Source of the DNA: Chitinophaga qingshengii
GTDB lineage: Bacteria; Bacteroidota; Bacteroidia; Chitinophagales; Chitinophagaceae
Assembly (NCBI RefSeq): GCF_014529935.1
Contig: NZ_JACVFC010000001.1
Coordinates: 248,001 to 312,000, forward strand
Length of the DNA stretch: 64,000 bases
Direction: 5' to 3'
Shown here: positions 25,684 to 32,818 of the stretch, in pieces
Layout of the letters: every line of letters starts with the position of its first letter
Position numbering within the stretch: position 1 is the first letter of the stretch
Translations under genes and position numbers: made by a program
The notes under the pieces: generated by a model
Told to the model about the DNA's origin: nothing
Seen by the model: the letters and a program-made list of their open reading frames with translations, nothing else
Databases searched by the model: none

Positions 25684-26085
25684 TTAAGACTCTATCGCTG
25701 TGGTAATCAGTGCCACGCAGGTTCCATCTGGTTGATGACAAACAATATATACCGGAATACTGGTACCTTCTTCCACCCGGATTACCTGTATGTCCGTAAA
25801 GTGCTCGTCCAGGAATTGATGCAGGGCTTTAAACTTTTGTGCGTTGGCTACGATGGGTGCGTCGTTTGGGTCTAATATCCGTTCTACTTCGTTGAAGAAA
25901 TTGGCCGTGTTGGCGGTCTTAACAATGCCTGGGTCAACCTGGTGCCGGGTAGCGATTTCAGCAACTGCTGCCGGTGCAGGAAGCTCGCCCCATTGCTCTA
26001 TTTCCAGTGGGTACTCTGATTCACTATAATATAAAATACCAGCGGTTTTACTTGTCAGATTTTCCAATAAAGTGTTCTGTTGCAT
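25684..26085 (-). CDS. Nuclease A inhibitor (NuiA) family protein
   Basis: A 133-residue cytosolic protein without signal. It follows the pattern of Anabaena NuiA: 'LTSKTAGILYYSESEYPLEIEQWGE' near the start, 'ANFFNEVER' in the middle, 'KFKALHQFLDEHFTDIQVIRV' and 'IPVYIVCHQPDGTCVALIT' at the end. NuiA blocks the NucA DNA/RNA non-specific endonuclease by inserting an acidic C-terminal end into its active site; here the chain ends 'TTAIES', also with an acidic residue. It is the first gene of an operon whose second gene is a NucA-family enzyme, so inhibitor is made before nuclease. It diverges from vgrG across 189 nt. Confidence 0.85.
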   Translation of the reverse strand: MQQNTLLENLTSKTAGILYYSESEYPLEIEQWGELPAPAAVAEIATRHQVDPGIVKTANTANFFNEVERILDPNDAPIVANAQKFKALHQFLDEHFTDIQVIRVEEGTSIPVYIVCHQPDGTCVALITTAIES

Positions 26086-26113
26086 GAAATGAAATTAATC
26101 ATTCTCTTTCAGA

Positions 26114-26128
26114 TTCTTGTCACAAGAA
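26114..26128. promoter_or_regulatory. Palindrome between the nuclease-inhibitor operon and vgrG
   Basis: A perfect 7-1-7 inverted repeat (TTCTTGT-C-ACAAGAA) in the 189-nt divergent spacer, 29 nt upstream of the inhibitor start codon. The length suits a dimeric repressor, but no regulator gene is adjacent. The rest of the spacer shows no full-consensus promoter on either strand. Confidence 0.35.
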
Positions 26129-26274
26129 AAGATTGGTAACAATACTTTAATCTGTTTTTAAGGAACAAATAAACCTAAAAAAATTCCCGGATAAGCCCGG
26201 AATTCCTTAAATTGAAGATGTATTTTAACCATACCGTTTAGTTACCCGGAACACATTATATAAAACCATCAACT

Positions 26275-28077
26275 ATGTCTTTATACACCCGAACCTCCTT
26301 TTCCATTGGGGAACATCAGTTCACGTCTTTTCACTCATTACAATTATCACAAACCATACAGGGGCACCATCATTTCCGCATCCTGATCGGATACGACTGG
26401 CTGGAGAAACTGGGGCAAGGCATGTTCAGCGCCGCCCGCAATTTCCTCGGCAAAGAGATCAGCATGACGATTAAACCGATGGATACCTTCGGGGTATATA
26501 AAGCAGTTACATTCAACGGGTTGGTAACCGGTGTACATACCGGCAAGGAAAGCGACGGTACCCATGGTTTCTGCGTGATAACCGGTAGCAGTCCTACTAT
26601 ATTACTGGAAAACGATCCCCATATCGCCACGTTTGAACAGCAGTCCTTACAGAACATCGTCATGAGCGCCCTCAAAGGCACCAACCCTTATGCACAAACG
26701 GAGGTCAAGCCGGCACATGAAGATAACCTGAAATACATCGTACAGTATAAGGAAACCGCGCAGCAATTTATTACCCGGCTGGCGGCCCGGTACGGGGAAT
26801 GGTATTTCTATGACGGGCAGAAAATAGTTTTTGGAAAATATACGCCGCAAAAAGTGGCGCTCACCCACCAGCAGGACCTGATGGATTTTGACATTACACT
26901 GGAAGTAAAACCCAATAATATCCGGTTCAGCGGGTATGAATACCGGCAGAATACCGTGGTGGAGAATGATACCCAGTCGCAGCCCGGCGCTTCCATGAAC
27001 AACTATGTGTCCCATCTGAAAGAAGTGAGTGAAAAATTATACCGTAAACCTTCCCTGTATAAACCCAATTATAATTTCAGTGGTGATGCCAAAGCGCAGC
27101 TGGATGATTTTACCGCCCTGCAACAACGGGGACGGCTGTCTGAAATGGTGGTATTGAGTGGTACCAGCAGCAATACTTCCCTGAAAATAGGCGATATCGT
27201 TTCCATCAGCGAAAGCGGTAATATCCATCACGGAGAGTTTGTGGTGACAGGCCTCGAACATCATTGCACCGAAAACGGGCATTATCATAATACCTTCACC
27301 GCCATCCCGGCAGATACCGCCATGCCCCGGGTAGACCTCACCCCGGTGAGCGGCTGTGAACCGCAAAGCGCTACGGTAACGGATAATGCAGACCCTAAAG
27401 GCCTGGGCCGTATACGGGTGCGCTTCCGCTGGCAGCAGCAAGGCTCCACGCCCTGGATAAGGATTGTGGCGCCGCATGGTGGCGGTAATAAAGGATTTTA
27501 TTTCATACCGGAACTGCAGGAAGAAGTATGGGTAGCCTTCGAAGACGGTAACCCTGAAGCGCCTTACGTACTCGGCACCACCTATAACGGTGACGCCAAA
27601 ACGGAGTTTGGGGACGATCAGAACAATATCAAGGCGATCCGTACCCGCAGCGGACATACCATCAGGCTGGATGACACCAGCAATGAAGAAAGCATTACCA
27701 TTACAGATAAAAACGGGAATATCATCACCCTGGATACCAGCGGTAAACATATTCACATCACCGCTCCGGAAAACCTGAACCTCACGGCCAAAAACATCCA
27801 TATCACAGCCAAAGAAAATATCACTATGGATGCCGGTAAAAATGTGGTGGCCGATGCAGCAGACAATATCCGGGTGACCGCCGGCGAAGAATATGCCCTG
27901 AAAGCCACCAATATCAGCGGAGTAGCCGGTGACGGCATTTCTTTCTTCGCACAGGAAGACTATAAACAGACCTCCGGTACCATGCAACTGCTGTCATTAC
28001 TGGGTGATATGAAGATCATCGGCAGCGGTACAACCGTGTTACAAGGCAATAAAAAAGTCAAAATCAGCAAAGGATAA
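26275..28077 (+). CDS. vgrG: Type VI secretion system tip protein VgrG
   Basis: A 600-residue spike protein. The N-terminal gp27-like part begins 'SFSIGEHQFTSFHSLQLSQT' with 'FRILIGYDWLEKLGQ'. The OB-fold follows ('CEPQSATVTDNADPKGLGRIRV', 'WIRIVAPHGGGNKGFYFIPEL', 'EEVWVAFEDGNPEAPYVLG'), and then a C-terminal beta-prism with short repeats such as 'IHITAPENLNLTAKNIHITA'. This is the Bacteroidota T6SS subtype iii flavour. It has no extra C-terminal enzymatic domain, so cargo is expected to load through a PAAR-like partner, which is encoded two genes downstream. The stop codon overlaps the next start (TAATG). No core T6SS genes are in the window, so this is an orphan vgrG island. Confidence 0.92.
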   Translation: MSLYTRTSFSIGEHQFTSFHSLQLSQTIQGHHHFRILIGYDWLEKLGQGMFSAARNFLGKEISMTIKPMDTFGVYKAVTFNGLVTGVHTGKESDGTHGFCVITGSSPTILLENDPHIATFEQQSLQNIVMSALKGTNPYAQTEVKPAHEDNLKYIVQYKETAQQFITRLAARYGEWYFYDGQKIVFGKYTPQKVALTHQQDLMDFDITLEVKPNNIRFSGYEYRQNTVVENDTQSQPGASMNNYVSHLKEVSEKLYRKPSLYKPNYNFSGDAKAQLDDFTALQQRGRLSEMVVLSGTSSNTSLKIGDIVSISESGNIHHGEFVVTGLEHHCTENGHYHNTFTAIPADTAMPRVDLTPVSGCEPQSATVTDNADPKGLGRIRVRFRWQQQGSTPWIRIVAPHGGGNKGFYFIPELQEEVWVAFEDGNPEAPYVLGTTYNGDAKTEFGDDQNNIKAIRTRSGHTIRLDDTSNEESITITDKNGNIITLDTSGKHIHITAPENLNLTAKNIHITAKENITMDAGKNVVADAADNIRVTAGEEYALKATNISGVAGDGISFFAQEDYKQTSGTMQLLSLLGDMKIIGSGTTVLQGNKKVKISKG

Positions 28078-28943
28078 TGCAGCGCCTGACCTCCATACCA
28101 CGGGACCTGCAAATCACCGGTACCGGACAACAGTTGTTTCAACTCCACACGTCTACGTATACCCGTATCCGTGAATCAGCCGCTGAAAACAGCTTCCAGC
28201 GCCGCCTGCAGGTAACCTGGGAAGATATGGACGATGGCAGACAACTGATCAGCTGCCAGGTGGTGCAGGAGAAAATGGAGCTAGACTCCTCCTGTACTCA
28301 CCTCGAATACATTATAAAAGCCATCAGCGCGGTAACCCATTATGTTGAGTTCTATGTAGATGGAAAACAACAGGTCACCGGTATCGCTAATATGCCCGAT
28401 ATAAAGGAAATCTGGATGGATACCAAAGCCCGGCTCTGGGCCGACTACAAAGGCATGGAGATCCAACAGCTGACCCAGGGCTATGACAACCGCTTCGGAA
28501 AAGAAAAAGCACTGCTGGACGATCTGTTACAGTACAACCTGTATGGATTGTTCCTCAACCGGATCAACACCTCCTACCCTTTCTCCGGCGAAAAACAACT
28601 TGAAAAACAATACAATGCTATTTTTAACCACGCCCCCCTACCGGTGACAGAAACACGGCGCATCGTGGAAGGTAAGTCGCTCACCGACCCGCTCCGGGTA
28701 CAGATAAGCGGCAGCCTGAACGAAACGCAGCTGGACACCGCCGCGCTGGGGCAATATCTTTTCGAAACACTGGAAATACCCGCCAGCGAAGAAGCAGAGC
28801 TGTTACTGGAACAGTACCAGGGTGACTACCTCCTGCATCACAGCAGTTACATACCGCTTAAAGCAGACCTCAAATACCGGCTCACTATCGGAAACGCCTA
28901 TGTGAGAAAAGCTGCTTTCCGGATTGATTTACTTGAATCCTGA
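28077..28943 (+). CDS. VgrG-linked protein of unknown function, possible loading adaptor
   Basis: A 288-residue soluble protein with no signal peptide or membrane segment. I recognise no family. It has a mixed alpha/beta look: an early 'FQRRLQVTWEDMDDGRQLISCQ', a helical 'EYIIKAISAVTHYVEFYVDG', 'MDTKARLWADYKGMEIQQLTQG', and a C-terminal 'YIPLKADLKYRLTIGNAYVRKA'. It sits between vgrG (1-nt overlap) and the PAAR-like gene (4-nt gap), the position occupied in other T6SS islands by adaptor/chaperone proteins that load effectors on the spike. That role is inferred from position only; it could also be a structural spike component. Confidence 0.7.
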   Translation: MQRLTSIPRDLQITGTGQQLFQLHTSTYTRIRESAAENSFQRRLQVTWEDMDDGRQLISCQVVQEKMELDSSCTHLEYIIKAISAVTHYVEFYVDGKQQVTGIANMPDIKEIWMDTKARLWADYKGMEIQQLTQGYDNRFGKEKALLDDLLQYNLYGLFLNRINTSYPFSGEKQLEKQYNAIFNHAPLPVTETRRIVEGKSLTDPLRVQISGSLNETQLDTAALGQYLFETLEIPASEEAELLLEQYQGDYLLHHSSYIPLKADLKYRLTIGNAYVRKAAFRIDLLES

Positions 28944-28947
28944 TCAT

Positions 28948-31368
28948 ATGGGAAAACAACAGAAAACGACCAAACCCAACACGGAAAAGAAAAAAGAGGA
29001 AAAGCCCGCCCCGGCAGGCAGTAAATATGTGTGCGACCAGGCGCTGCTCAAATGCAGCTGCGGCAGCACTCCCGGACAACTCAAAGTATCGTCCAACCTG
29101 TTTGTATTCCTGCAGGATAACCTCAAAGCCACTTCCAAAGACAAAACCATCGCTCCTACCTTTGGCAACTGTTCGGCCCAGCGCAACAACCCCTGCAGCC
29201 CCGCACTGATGGAATGGCAACAGGTAGCAGAAGATGTAAGTCTGGGTGAAGGGACCTATTTCCTGCTGGAAAAATCTACCAATCAATGTTCCGCCGGAGG
29301 CGGTAAAATCACCATCACCGATGGTAAACAAAAGGCCACCGTCAAAGATATTAAGATTCCTACCGCAGATCTGCCGCTGGCTACCCCGATGGCAGTGGAG
29401 AACAAGGAAGTGGTATGGTACCTCAGCAACGAAGTATACAATCCCGTTCCGGCTTCTGACCGTTGGTATAAGGTAGATGAAACCAAAAAGACTTTCGTAC
29501 AGGAAAAGGCTGGCAGCAAAGTGCTGACAGAACTGGTGCCCCACGCCACCAATCCTTCCCTCGCAACTCATACAGACGCCAAAGGGAAGCAGACCACCTA
29601 TAAAAAAGGCGTAGACACTCCCTACGACTATGGCAATAAAAAAGCATCTTTCAAGGATAAACTGGAATCCATTTACCCGATTTATGTGCGCGGCGGCGTA
29701 TATACCAACGCCTACCCTACCTATAAAATGTTTATCTATAAGGGAGAAAATGCCGGCGACGCCAAAAAGAAACTGGAGCAGGACATTGGCAGCGGCTCCC
29801 ATGGCAACGCCGCACTCCTCATGGAGCTGGCCCGTCATACCCGCGATAACAACACTACCTACTATAAAACCGGCGGACCGGTGCCACCCACCAGCCTGAA
29901 CGGGCAACCGGAATATTATGCGATGAACTATGTGATCACCGAGACCGCCCGCTACCGGGTGGTACTGGATAAAACGGATACCAATATGAAAACGATACTG
30001 GCATCTCCCTACCGGGGAGGGGTATCCGTAGATCCGTTCGTATCCGGTGACCTGGAAGGATGCCTGGGCATTAGAAATGGTACCGGCGGCTACTTCCAGC
30101 CCATCGCCAATATTAATAAAGCAACGTATTTTAACAGCCTGAATGATAAATTGGTAGACCTCATGCCCGAGTTAAAGAATATATACCGTACCCAAAAAGG
30201 GAAAGGTAAAATGGCTGTGGACTTTGATGAAAAGAAAGAAGCGTTGTTTTATGTGAAGGTAGACCCGCTGCCGGAAATAGCGCCGGACACCTGTTACAAA
30301 CCCTGGCTGGACGCGGTAAAAGCCAAACAGGAAGCCTGGAAAAAAGCACAACAACCAGCGGCAGCTACTCCATCATTCCCACCCGCACAAAACAGTTCCG
30401 GGGGCGTGTTAAAATCTATCTTTGGAAAACTGTTTATGCTGGCCTGTTTGAGTATAGCGGTTGCGTCCTGCGCCAATGGCTCGCAACCGGCGCATACCAG
30501 TACTGATACGGCATCCGTCAGCAAAGTGGATACGCAGCCATGGACAGATGCCTTGCGGAATGCTGATACCAACCGACTGGCCCAACTGCTGGGACAACAT
30601 TTTGACCCTAACACCGTACTCGGCGCCGATACTACGGTTTCCTTCGGGGACATCGGTCAGCTGCCGCTGCATATTCATCAGTATACATCGCTCTTTTACG
30701 TGTACGACTATAGTAAACTGGTAGGCAGCGGGCTATCCAAAAGTGTGGCTACTCCTGCCGCCATGCAGCAAATACAACAAGAACTCTCCCTCTGGTTAAT
30801 CCGCCACGGCGCCAGTGTGAGCGCGGATGCGGTGAAGATGTGGCTGCTGGTAAAATCCCCCTTGTCTTTTCTGCGACAGGCAGCACCAGCCAGCGTATTA
30901 GCGCAGCACAGCCAGGATGGCCTGATGGCCGCTGCATTAAGGGGAGATAACGGCAGCGATGTGATCAACTACCTGCTGGAGAATAAAGTATCGCTACAGG
31001 GCGTAACGGATGCCATCCGGAAACAATACAGCCGGGATTATACCGTTTCGCCGGAAATATTGTCCCTGTTGGTCCGCCATGGCTACAAAACCGAAGATGC
31101 CGGATTTAGCCTGCTACAATACGCCGTATTTATGCTCGATGAAAAAACAGTCGCCGCCGAATTACAAAAAGGCGCTTCTGCCACCACCCCTTCTTCCTGG
31201 TTCTTTACCCAGGACGATATGATAGACGGCGGCAGCGAAGAAAATAAATTATCTGCCCGCCAGATTGCCGCCAGGACCCTCGCCTTTTATAAAGAGCGGG
31301 GCATGACCGGTGACGCCGCCTATAAGAAGGCGCAGAGAATATCATCCTTGTTGCAAAAATCCAAATGA
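28948..31368 (+). CDS. PAAR-like (DUF4280) T6SS effector fused to an ankyrin lipoprotein-like module
   Basis: An 806-residue protein in three parts. Residues about 26-126 are a Cys-rich PAAR-like DUF4280 tip domain ('YVCDQALLKCSCGSTPGQL', 'TFGNCSAQ', 'GGGKITITDG'). Residues about 235-440 hold 'TGGPVPPTSLNG', 'PYRGGVSVDPF' and 'GDLEGCLGIRNG' (Cys372), resembling the L,D-transpeptidase/Tlde1-type fold, although the usual HG histidine is not evident. After a Pro/Ala linker, residues 487-508 read as a complete lipoprotein signal ('VLKSIFGKLFMLACLSIAVASC'), followed by an ankyrin-like module ('DALRNADTNRLAQLL', 'ELSLWLIRHGAS', 'EILSLLVRHG'). Codon 487 is GTG, at 30406. The ATG at 28948 is used because the upstream TTG overlaps the preceding gene. 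Confidence 0.75.
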   Translation: MGKQQKTTKPNTEKKKEEKPAPAGSKYVCDQALLKCSCGSTPGQLKVSSNLFVFLQDNLKATSKDKTIAPTFGNCSAQRNNPCSPALMEWQQVAEDVSLGEGTYFLLEKSTNQCSAGGGKITITDGKQKATVKDIKIPTADLPLATPMAVENKEVVWYLSNEVYNPVPASDRWYKVDETKKTFVQEKAGSKVLTELVPHATNPSLATHTDAKGKQTTYKKGVDTPYDYGNKKASFKDKLESIYPIYVRGGVYTNAYPTYKMFIYKGENAGDAKKKLEQDIGSGSHGNAALLMELARHTRDNNTTYYKTGGPVPPTSLNGQPEYYAMNYVITETARYRVVLDKTDTNMKTILASPYRGGVSVDPFVSGDLEGCLGIRNGTGGYFQPIANINKATYFNSLNDKLVDLMPELKNIYRTQKGKGKMAVDFDEKKEALFYVKVDPLPEIAPDTCYKPWLDAVKAKQEAWKKAQQPAAATPSFPPAQNSSGGVLKSIFGKLFMLACLSIAVASCANGSQPAHTSTDTASVSKVDTQPWTDALRNADTNRLAQLLGQHFDPNTVLGADTTVSFGDIGQLPLHIHQYTSLFYVYDYSKLVGSGLSKSVATPAAMQQIQQELSLWLIRHGASVSADAVKMWLLVKSPLSFLRQAAPASVLAQHSQDGLMAAALRGDNGSDVINYLLENKVSLQGVTDAIRKQYSRDYTVSPEILSLLVRHGYKTEDAGFSLLQYAVFMLDEKTVAAELQKGASATTPSSWFFTQDDMIDGGSEENKLSARQIAARTLAFYKERGMTGDAAYKKAQRISSLLQKSK
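30406..31368 (+). CDS. Possible internally initiated ankyrin lipoprotein (candidate immunity protein)
   Basis: An in-frame GTG inside the PAAR-like gene would give a 320-residue protein with a textbook lipoprotein signal: lysines at positions 3 and 8, a hydrophobic core, and the lipobox 'AVASC' with Cys22. The mature part is an ankyrin-like repeat solenoid. A G-rich stretch lies just before the GTG, but its spacing is too short for a good ribosome site. The alternative is a single fused protein in which this segment is a membrane anchor. Ankyrin proteins are a recognised immunity class in polymorphic toxin systems, which makes an effector/immunity arrangement attractive. The separate product is inference. 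Confidence 0.4.
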   Translation: MLKSIFGKLFMLACLSIAVASCANGSQPAHTSTDTASVSKVDTQPWTDALRNADTNRLAQLLGQHFDPNTVLGADTTVSFGDIGQLPLHIHQYTSLFYVYDYSKLVGSGLSKSVATPAAMQQIQQELSLWLIRHGASVSADAVKMWLLVKSPLSFLRQAAPASVLAQHSQDGLMAAALRGDNGSDVINYLLENKVSLQGVTDAIRKQYSRDYTVSPEILSLLVRHGYKTEDAGFSLLQYAVFMLDEKTVAAELQKGASATTPSSWFFTQDDMIDGGSEENKLSARQIAARTLAFYKERGMTGDAAYKKAQRISSLLQKSK

Positions 31369-31375
31369 AGCCGTT

Positions 31376-32818
31376 ATGGTAAAAGTAACCTCCCAACCGC
31401 CGCCAGCCAATGTACCCGTTCCGGAAGACCGTCCTTTGCCACCGGGTCCGGATGAAGGCATAGATGTTGATTTCCATGGTCCCCAGGGCGAGGCACAGCC
31501 TGCCAATAGCCAGGATAAAAGCCCGGAATACAATGGTGTGGCCAGTAATGAAAAAGATGAAAAGGAAGAAGAATATAAATGCCCGGAATGTGAGAAAGAG
31601 ATCACGGCGGAACAAGTGAAATTTATCATCGAACAAAAAGACAAAAAAGGAAATGTGATTGCCCTATCGGCGGATGATGAAAAACATCTGACCGATATAT
31701 TGACCTATCTGAATAAATACCGTAAAGATTATAAGCTGGATACCTGTTTGCGGAAGGCGCATTTTATTGCCCAGGCAGCGGCGGAATGCGGGCGGTTCAG
31801 TACTTTCGAAGAAGGGCTGAACTATGGGCATAAAGGGTTGAGGGGGAATTTCAGTAAGTACTTTGTTTCATCTTTTAAAATCAATGACTACTTCAACCCC
31901 AAACATGAGCGCTACAACTGTTTTACCAAAGCAGAAATCATAGATCTGCTGGCAGTGGAATATAAAAAGAAAGACGAAAAAGATAAGAAAGATATTCAAA
32001 CGCTGCTGGAGGGCGATTATAAAGAGCTGACAGTTGATGAAACCCTGCTTTATGGCCGGGTAGATGAGAAAAATGGTGTATTAATTAAAGATGACGCAAC
32101 GCTGAAAATCTCCGTCAAAAAACACGATGCTTTCAAAATTAAATGGCCTTCCCGCGTTTACGGCGACAGGATGAGCAACGGAAAGGAAACAGGACATGAT
32201 GGCTATCGTTTCCGTGGCAGAGGCATCATACAGCTGACAGGTAAAGAGAACTATACAAAATTCGGGAACCATAGAAAGGAGCATCCCTTTCCGGATGATA
32301 CGACCGGCTACATCGATTTCACCGCCAATGATTCCGAAGGGGCGTTAAAAGGCAATTACGACAAAATATCTGATACTGGTAATCTTATGTACGCAGTACA
32401 GTCCGCAGTGGTATTCTGGGCTATTACCACCTCATCGTTGCCTGGCCTTGCCGATGAAGATGATATTAAACAGACTACCTACAGAGTGAACGGCGGCTAC
32501 AAACACCTGGGAGAAAGAAATGATTTCATCAAAAGGGCGCGGCTGGACGACGGGTTGAAAGTATTTACCCATTATCGTAACTTACATACTAATGGTAACA
32601 AGTCTCAAAAAGATACCGTCATCAAAAACCTGAAGCTGTTGTCTGAAAGCAGGACCAAAAAAGATGAGGCAACTGATAAGATGATAGAATTAAAAGATCC
32701 CGAAGGGGAAAAATTAAAAAATGAACTGGCGCCCGAAACAACTAAACCCCAAGCGGGCGATCAGCCGGGTGCTAAAAAAGAAGGGGCGCCAGCAGTAGCT
32801 CCGCCTAAAAAGAAATGA
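31376..32818 (+). CDS. GH19 chitinase/lysozyme-like protein, probable T6SS wall-targeting effector
   Basis: A 480-residue protein without signal peptide. A Pro-rich N-terminus (1-50) leads to a short 'CPECEKEI' Cys motif (69-76) and the GH19 domain (about 100-400). The domain has the helix 'CLRKAHFIAQAAAECGRF' with Glu137 as likely general acid, 'FEEGLNYGHKGLRGNF', the family signature 'GYRFRGRGIIQLTGKENY' (276-293), and 'RVNGGYKHLGERNDFIKRA' near the end. A Lys/Pro-rich tail follows. GH19 enzymes cleave chitin or peptidoglycan; a signal-less one behind vgrG and a PAAR-like gene is best explained as injected cargo. An upstream in-frame start would overlap the preceding gene and was rejected. 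Confidence 0.85.
   Translation: MVKVTSQPPPANVPVPEDRPLPPGPDEGIDVDFHGPQGEAQPANSQDKSPEYNGVASNEKDEKEEEYKCPECEKEITAEQVKFIIEQKDKKGNVIALSADDEKHLTDILTYLNKYRKDYKLDTCLRKAHFIAQAAAECGRFSTFEEGLNYGHKGLRGNFSKYFVSSFKINDYFNPKHERYNCFTKAEIIDLLAVEYKKKDEKDKKDIQTLLEGDYKELTVDETLLYGRVDEKNGVLIKDDATLKISVKKHDAFKIKWPSRVYGDRMSNGKETGHDGYRFRGRGIIQLTGKENYTKFGNHRKEHPFPDDTTGYIDFTANDSEGALKGNYDKISDTGNLMYAVQSAVVFWAITTSSLPGLADEDDIKQTTYRVNGGYKHLGERNDFIKRARLDDGLKVFTHYRNLHTNGNKSQKDTVIKNLKLLSESRTKKDEATDKMIELKDPEGEKLKNELAPETTKPQAGDQPGAKKEGAPAVAPPKKK

Noticed and set aside
27037..27987. A 316-codon open frame on the minus strand
   Set aside because: It is antisense to vgrG, with low-complexity composition produced by the VgrG repeats.
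28885..29907. A 340-codon open frame on the minus strand
   Set aside because: It is antisense to the PAAR-like gene and has no family features; the plus-strand operon is tightly packed and convincing.
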